From positions 1,178,001 to 1,242,000 of the forward strand of contig CBDCUC010000040.1 in the NCBI GenBank assembly GCA_965222485.1: a stretch of 64,000 nt of DNA. The letters run 5' to 3'. This document shows positions 63,539-64,000 of this stretch, piece after piece (within the stretch, counting starts at the first letter, position 1; each line of letters opens with the position of its first letter). Position numbers and translations under genes: made by a program. Source of the DNA: CBDCUC01 sp965222485. Its GTDB lineage: Bacteria > Pseudomonadota > Alphaproteobacteria > Rhizobiales > Hyphomicrobiaceae. The notes beneath the pieces are model-generated. The model had not been told where the DNA came from and did not search any database. It saw nothing but the letters and a program-made list of their open reading frames with translations.

Positions 63539-64000
63539 GACGCGCGCCCGTTCTGCAACCGCTTTACTTCATGGCAAAAGTACGCGAATTCCGCCGCTGC
63601 CGCGGGGCTGTATGCACGCGCCCGCAGGTATCCGTGCGGCAGGTTTGGGGCGCATCGATACTTTGTTGTGACCCCTTGTTCGCTCAGGCGTTCGGCATAA
63701 GCGGCACCATCATCGCGAACGGGGTCGTAGTGGGCAGTCAATATGAGTGCAGGCGGTAGGTTCTCAAGGCTTGAAGATGTTAGCGGTGCAGCCAGAGGGT
63801 CTGCATTGTTCAGATCGCCACCGAGATAGTGCTTCCAGTAATTTTGCATTCCGGCAGCGGTGAGCATGGGTGCATCGGCGTTTTCGGCGTAGGAATGTAG
63901 ATTGAAGTCTACGCCGAGCACCGGGTAGATCAGTGCCTGGCCCTTTAGGTTGATCTCCGCCTCGTCTCGCACAGATAAGGCCAACGCAGCAGCGAGATTT
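63535..64000 (-). CDS. Alpha/beta hydrolase (HSL/lipase GDXG-like), 5' part outside window
   Basis: The C-terminal 155 codons of a minus-strand gene running off the right edge. NLAAALALSVRDEAE at the edge is the helix after the nucleophile elbow; LPPALILTAHYDPVRDDGAAYAERL holds the catalytic Asp and the PNLPHGYLR segment the catalytic His. This fits the hormone-sensitive-lipase-like family (esterase on short acyl esters). The Ser motif and the HGGG oxyanion part lie outside the window. Confidence 0.85.
   Translation of the reverse strand, partial: NLAAALALSVRDEAEINLKGQALIYPVLGVDFNLHSYAENADAPMLTAAGMQNYWKHYLGGDLNNADPLAAPLTSSSLENLPPALILTAHYDPVRDDGAAYAERLSEQGVTTKYRCAPNLPHGYLRARAYSPAAAAEFAYFCHEVKRLQNGRAS

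Overview
The window is chromosomal DNA of an alphaproteobacterium. The evidence is a complete 16S-tRNA-Ile-tRNA-Ala-23S-5S rRNA operon with an alphaproteobacterial 16S and a helix-9 type insertion in the 23S, alphaproteobacterial versions of ClpB, Obg, L21/L27, RlmH and GcvTHP, and the conserved order obg-proB-proA-nadD-rsfS-rlmH. The genus cannot be settled by reading alone. I see no insertion sequence, prophage, CRISPR array or plasmid function; the window reads as stable chromosome with several accessory metabolic modules.

Layout. 1-5.3 kb: 5' part of a MOSC-family protein, the disaggregase ClpB, and a membrane-anchored M23 peptidase. 5.3-11.8 kb: rrn leader with promoter and boxA, 16S, tRNA-Ile(GAT), tRNA-Ala(TGC), 23S, 5S and a terminator; both RNase III processing stems can be read. 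11.9-19.6 kb: a 1000-residue TIR/coiled-coil/membrane/WD40 protein, an ECF sigma factor followed by two small membrane proteins, and several hypothetical membrane proteins. 19.8-32.5 kb: an AidB-like acyl-CoA dehydrogenase, then a periplasmic PQQ-dependent alcohol oxidation cluster: zinc metallohydrolase, SoxYZ-like carrier, CXXCW rhodanese-like protein, beta-propeller, cytochrome c550 PedF, substrate-binding-like protein, and an ExaA/PedH-type alcohol dehydrogenase carrying the extra Asp typical of lanthanide-dependent enzymes. A LuxR-type response regulator, a hybrid histidine kinase and a FIST-domain sensor follow, which resembles the regulatory neighbourhood of the Pseudomonas exa locus.

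32.6-41.3 kb: a DUF1194 protein, a secreted hypothetical protein, a MocR-type regulator divergent from a molybdopterin oxidoreductase, a 7Fe ferredoxin, an adrenodoxin-reductase-like ferredoxin-NADP reductase, and an SDR oxidoreductase. The Mo enzyme, ferredoxin and reductase look like one electron-transfer chain of unknown substrate. 41.3-48.4 kb: the housekeeping run rlmH, rsfS, nadD, proA, proB, obg, a GNAT acetyltransferase, rpmA and rplU, all on the minus strand. 48.8-53.5 kb: an Ntn-hydrolase-like protein, a BNR propeller protein paired with a MoaD/ThiS-like protein, an Aat-like aminoacyl-tRNA-protein transferase and a polyphosphate kinase 2. 53.8-58.2 kb: the glycine cleavage operon gcvT-gcvH-gcvP. 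58.7-64 kb: a small membrane protein, an RND efflux pair (adaptor and permease) and the 3' part of an alpha/beta hydrolase that leaves the window.

The strongest candidates for new biology are the membrane-spanning TIR-WD40 protein, the Mo-enzyme/7Fe-ferredoxin/FNR module with its MocR regulator and a perfect intercistronic hairpin, the BNR-propeller/ubiquitin-like pair, and the lanthanide-type alcohol dehydrogenase joined to a FIST sensor/kinase cassette.
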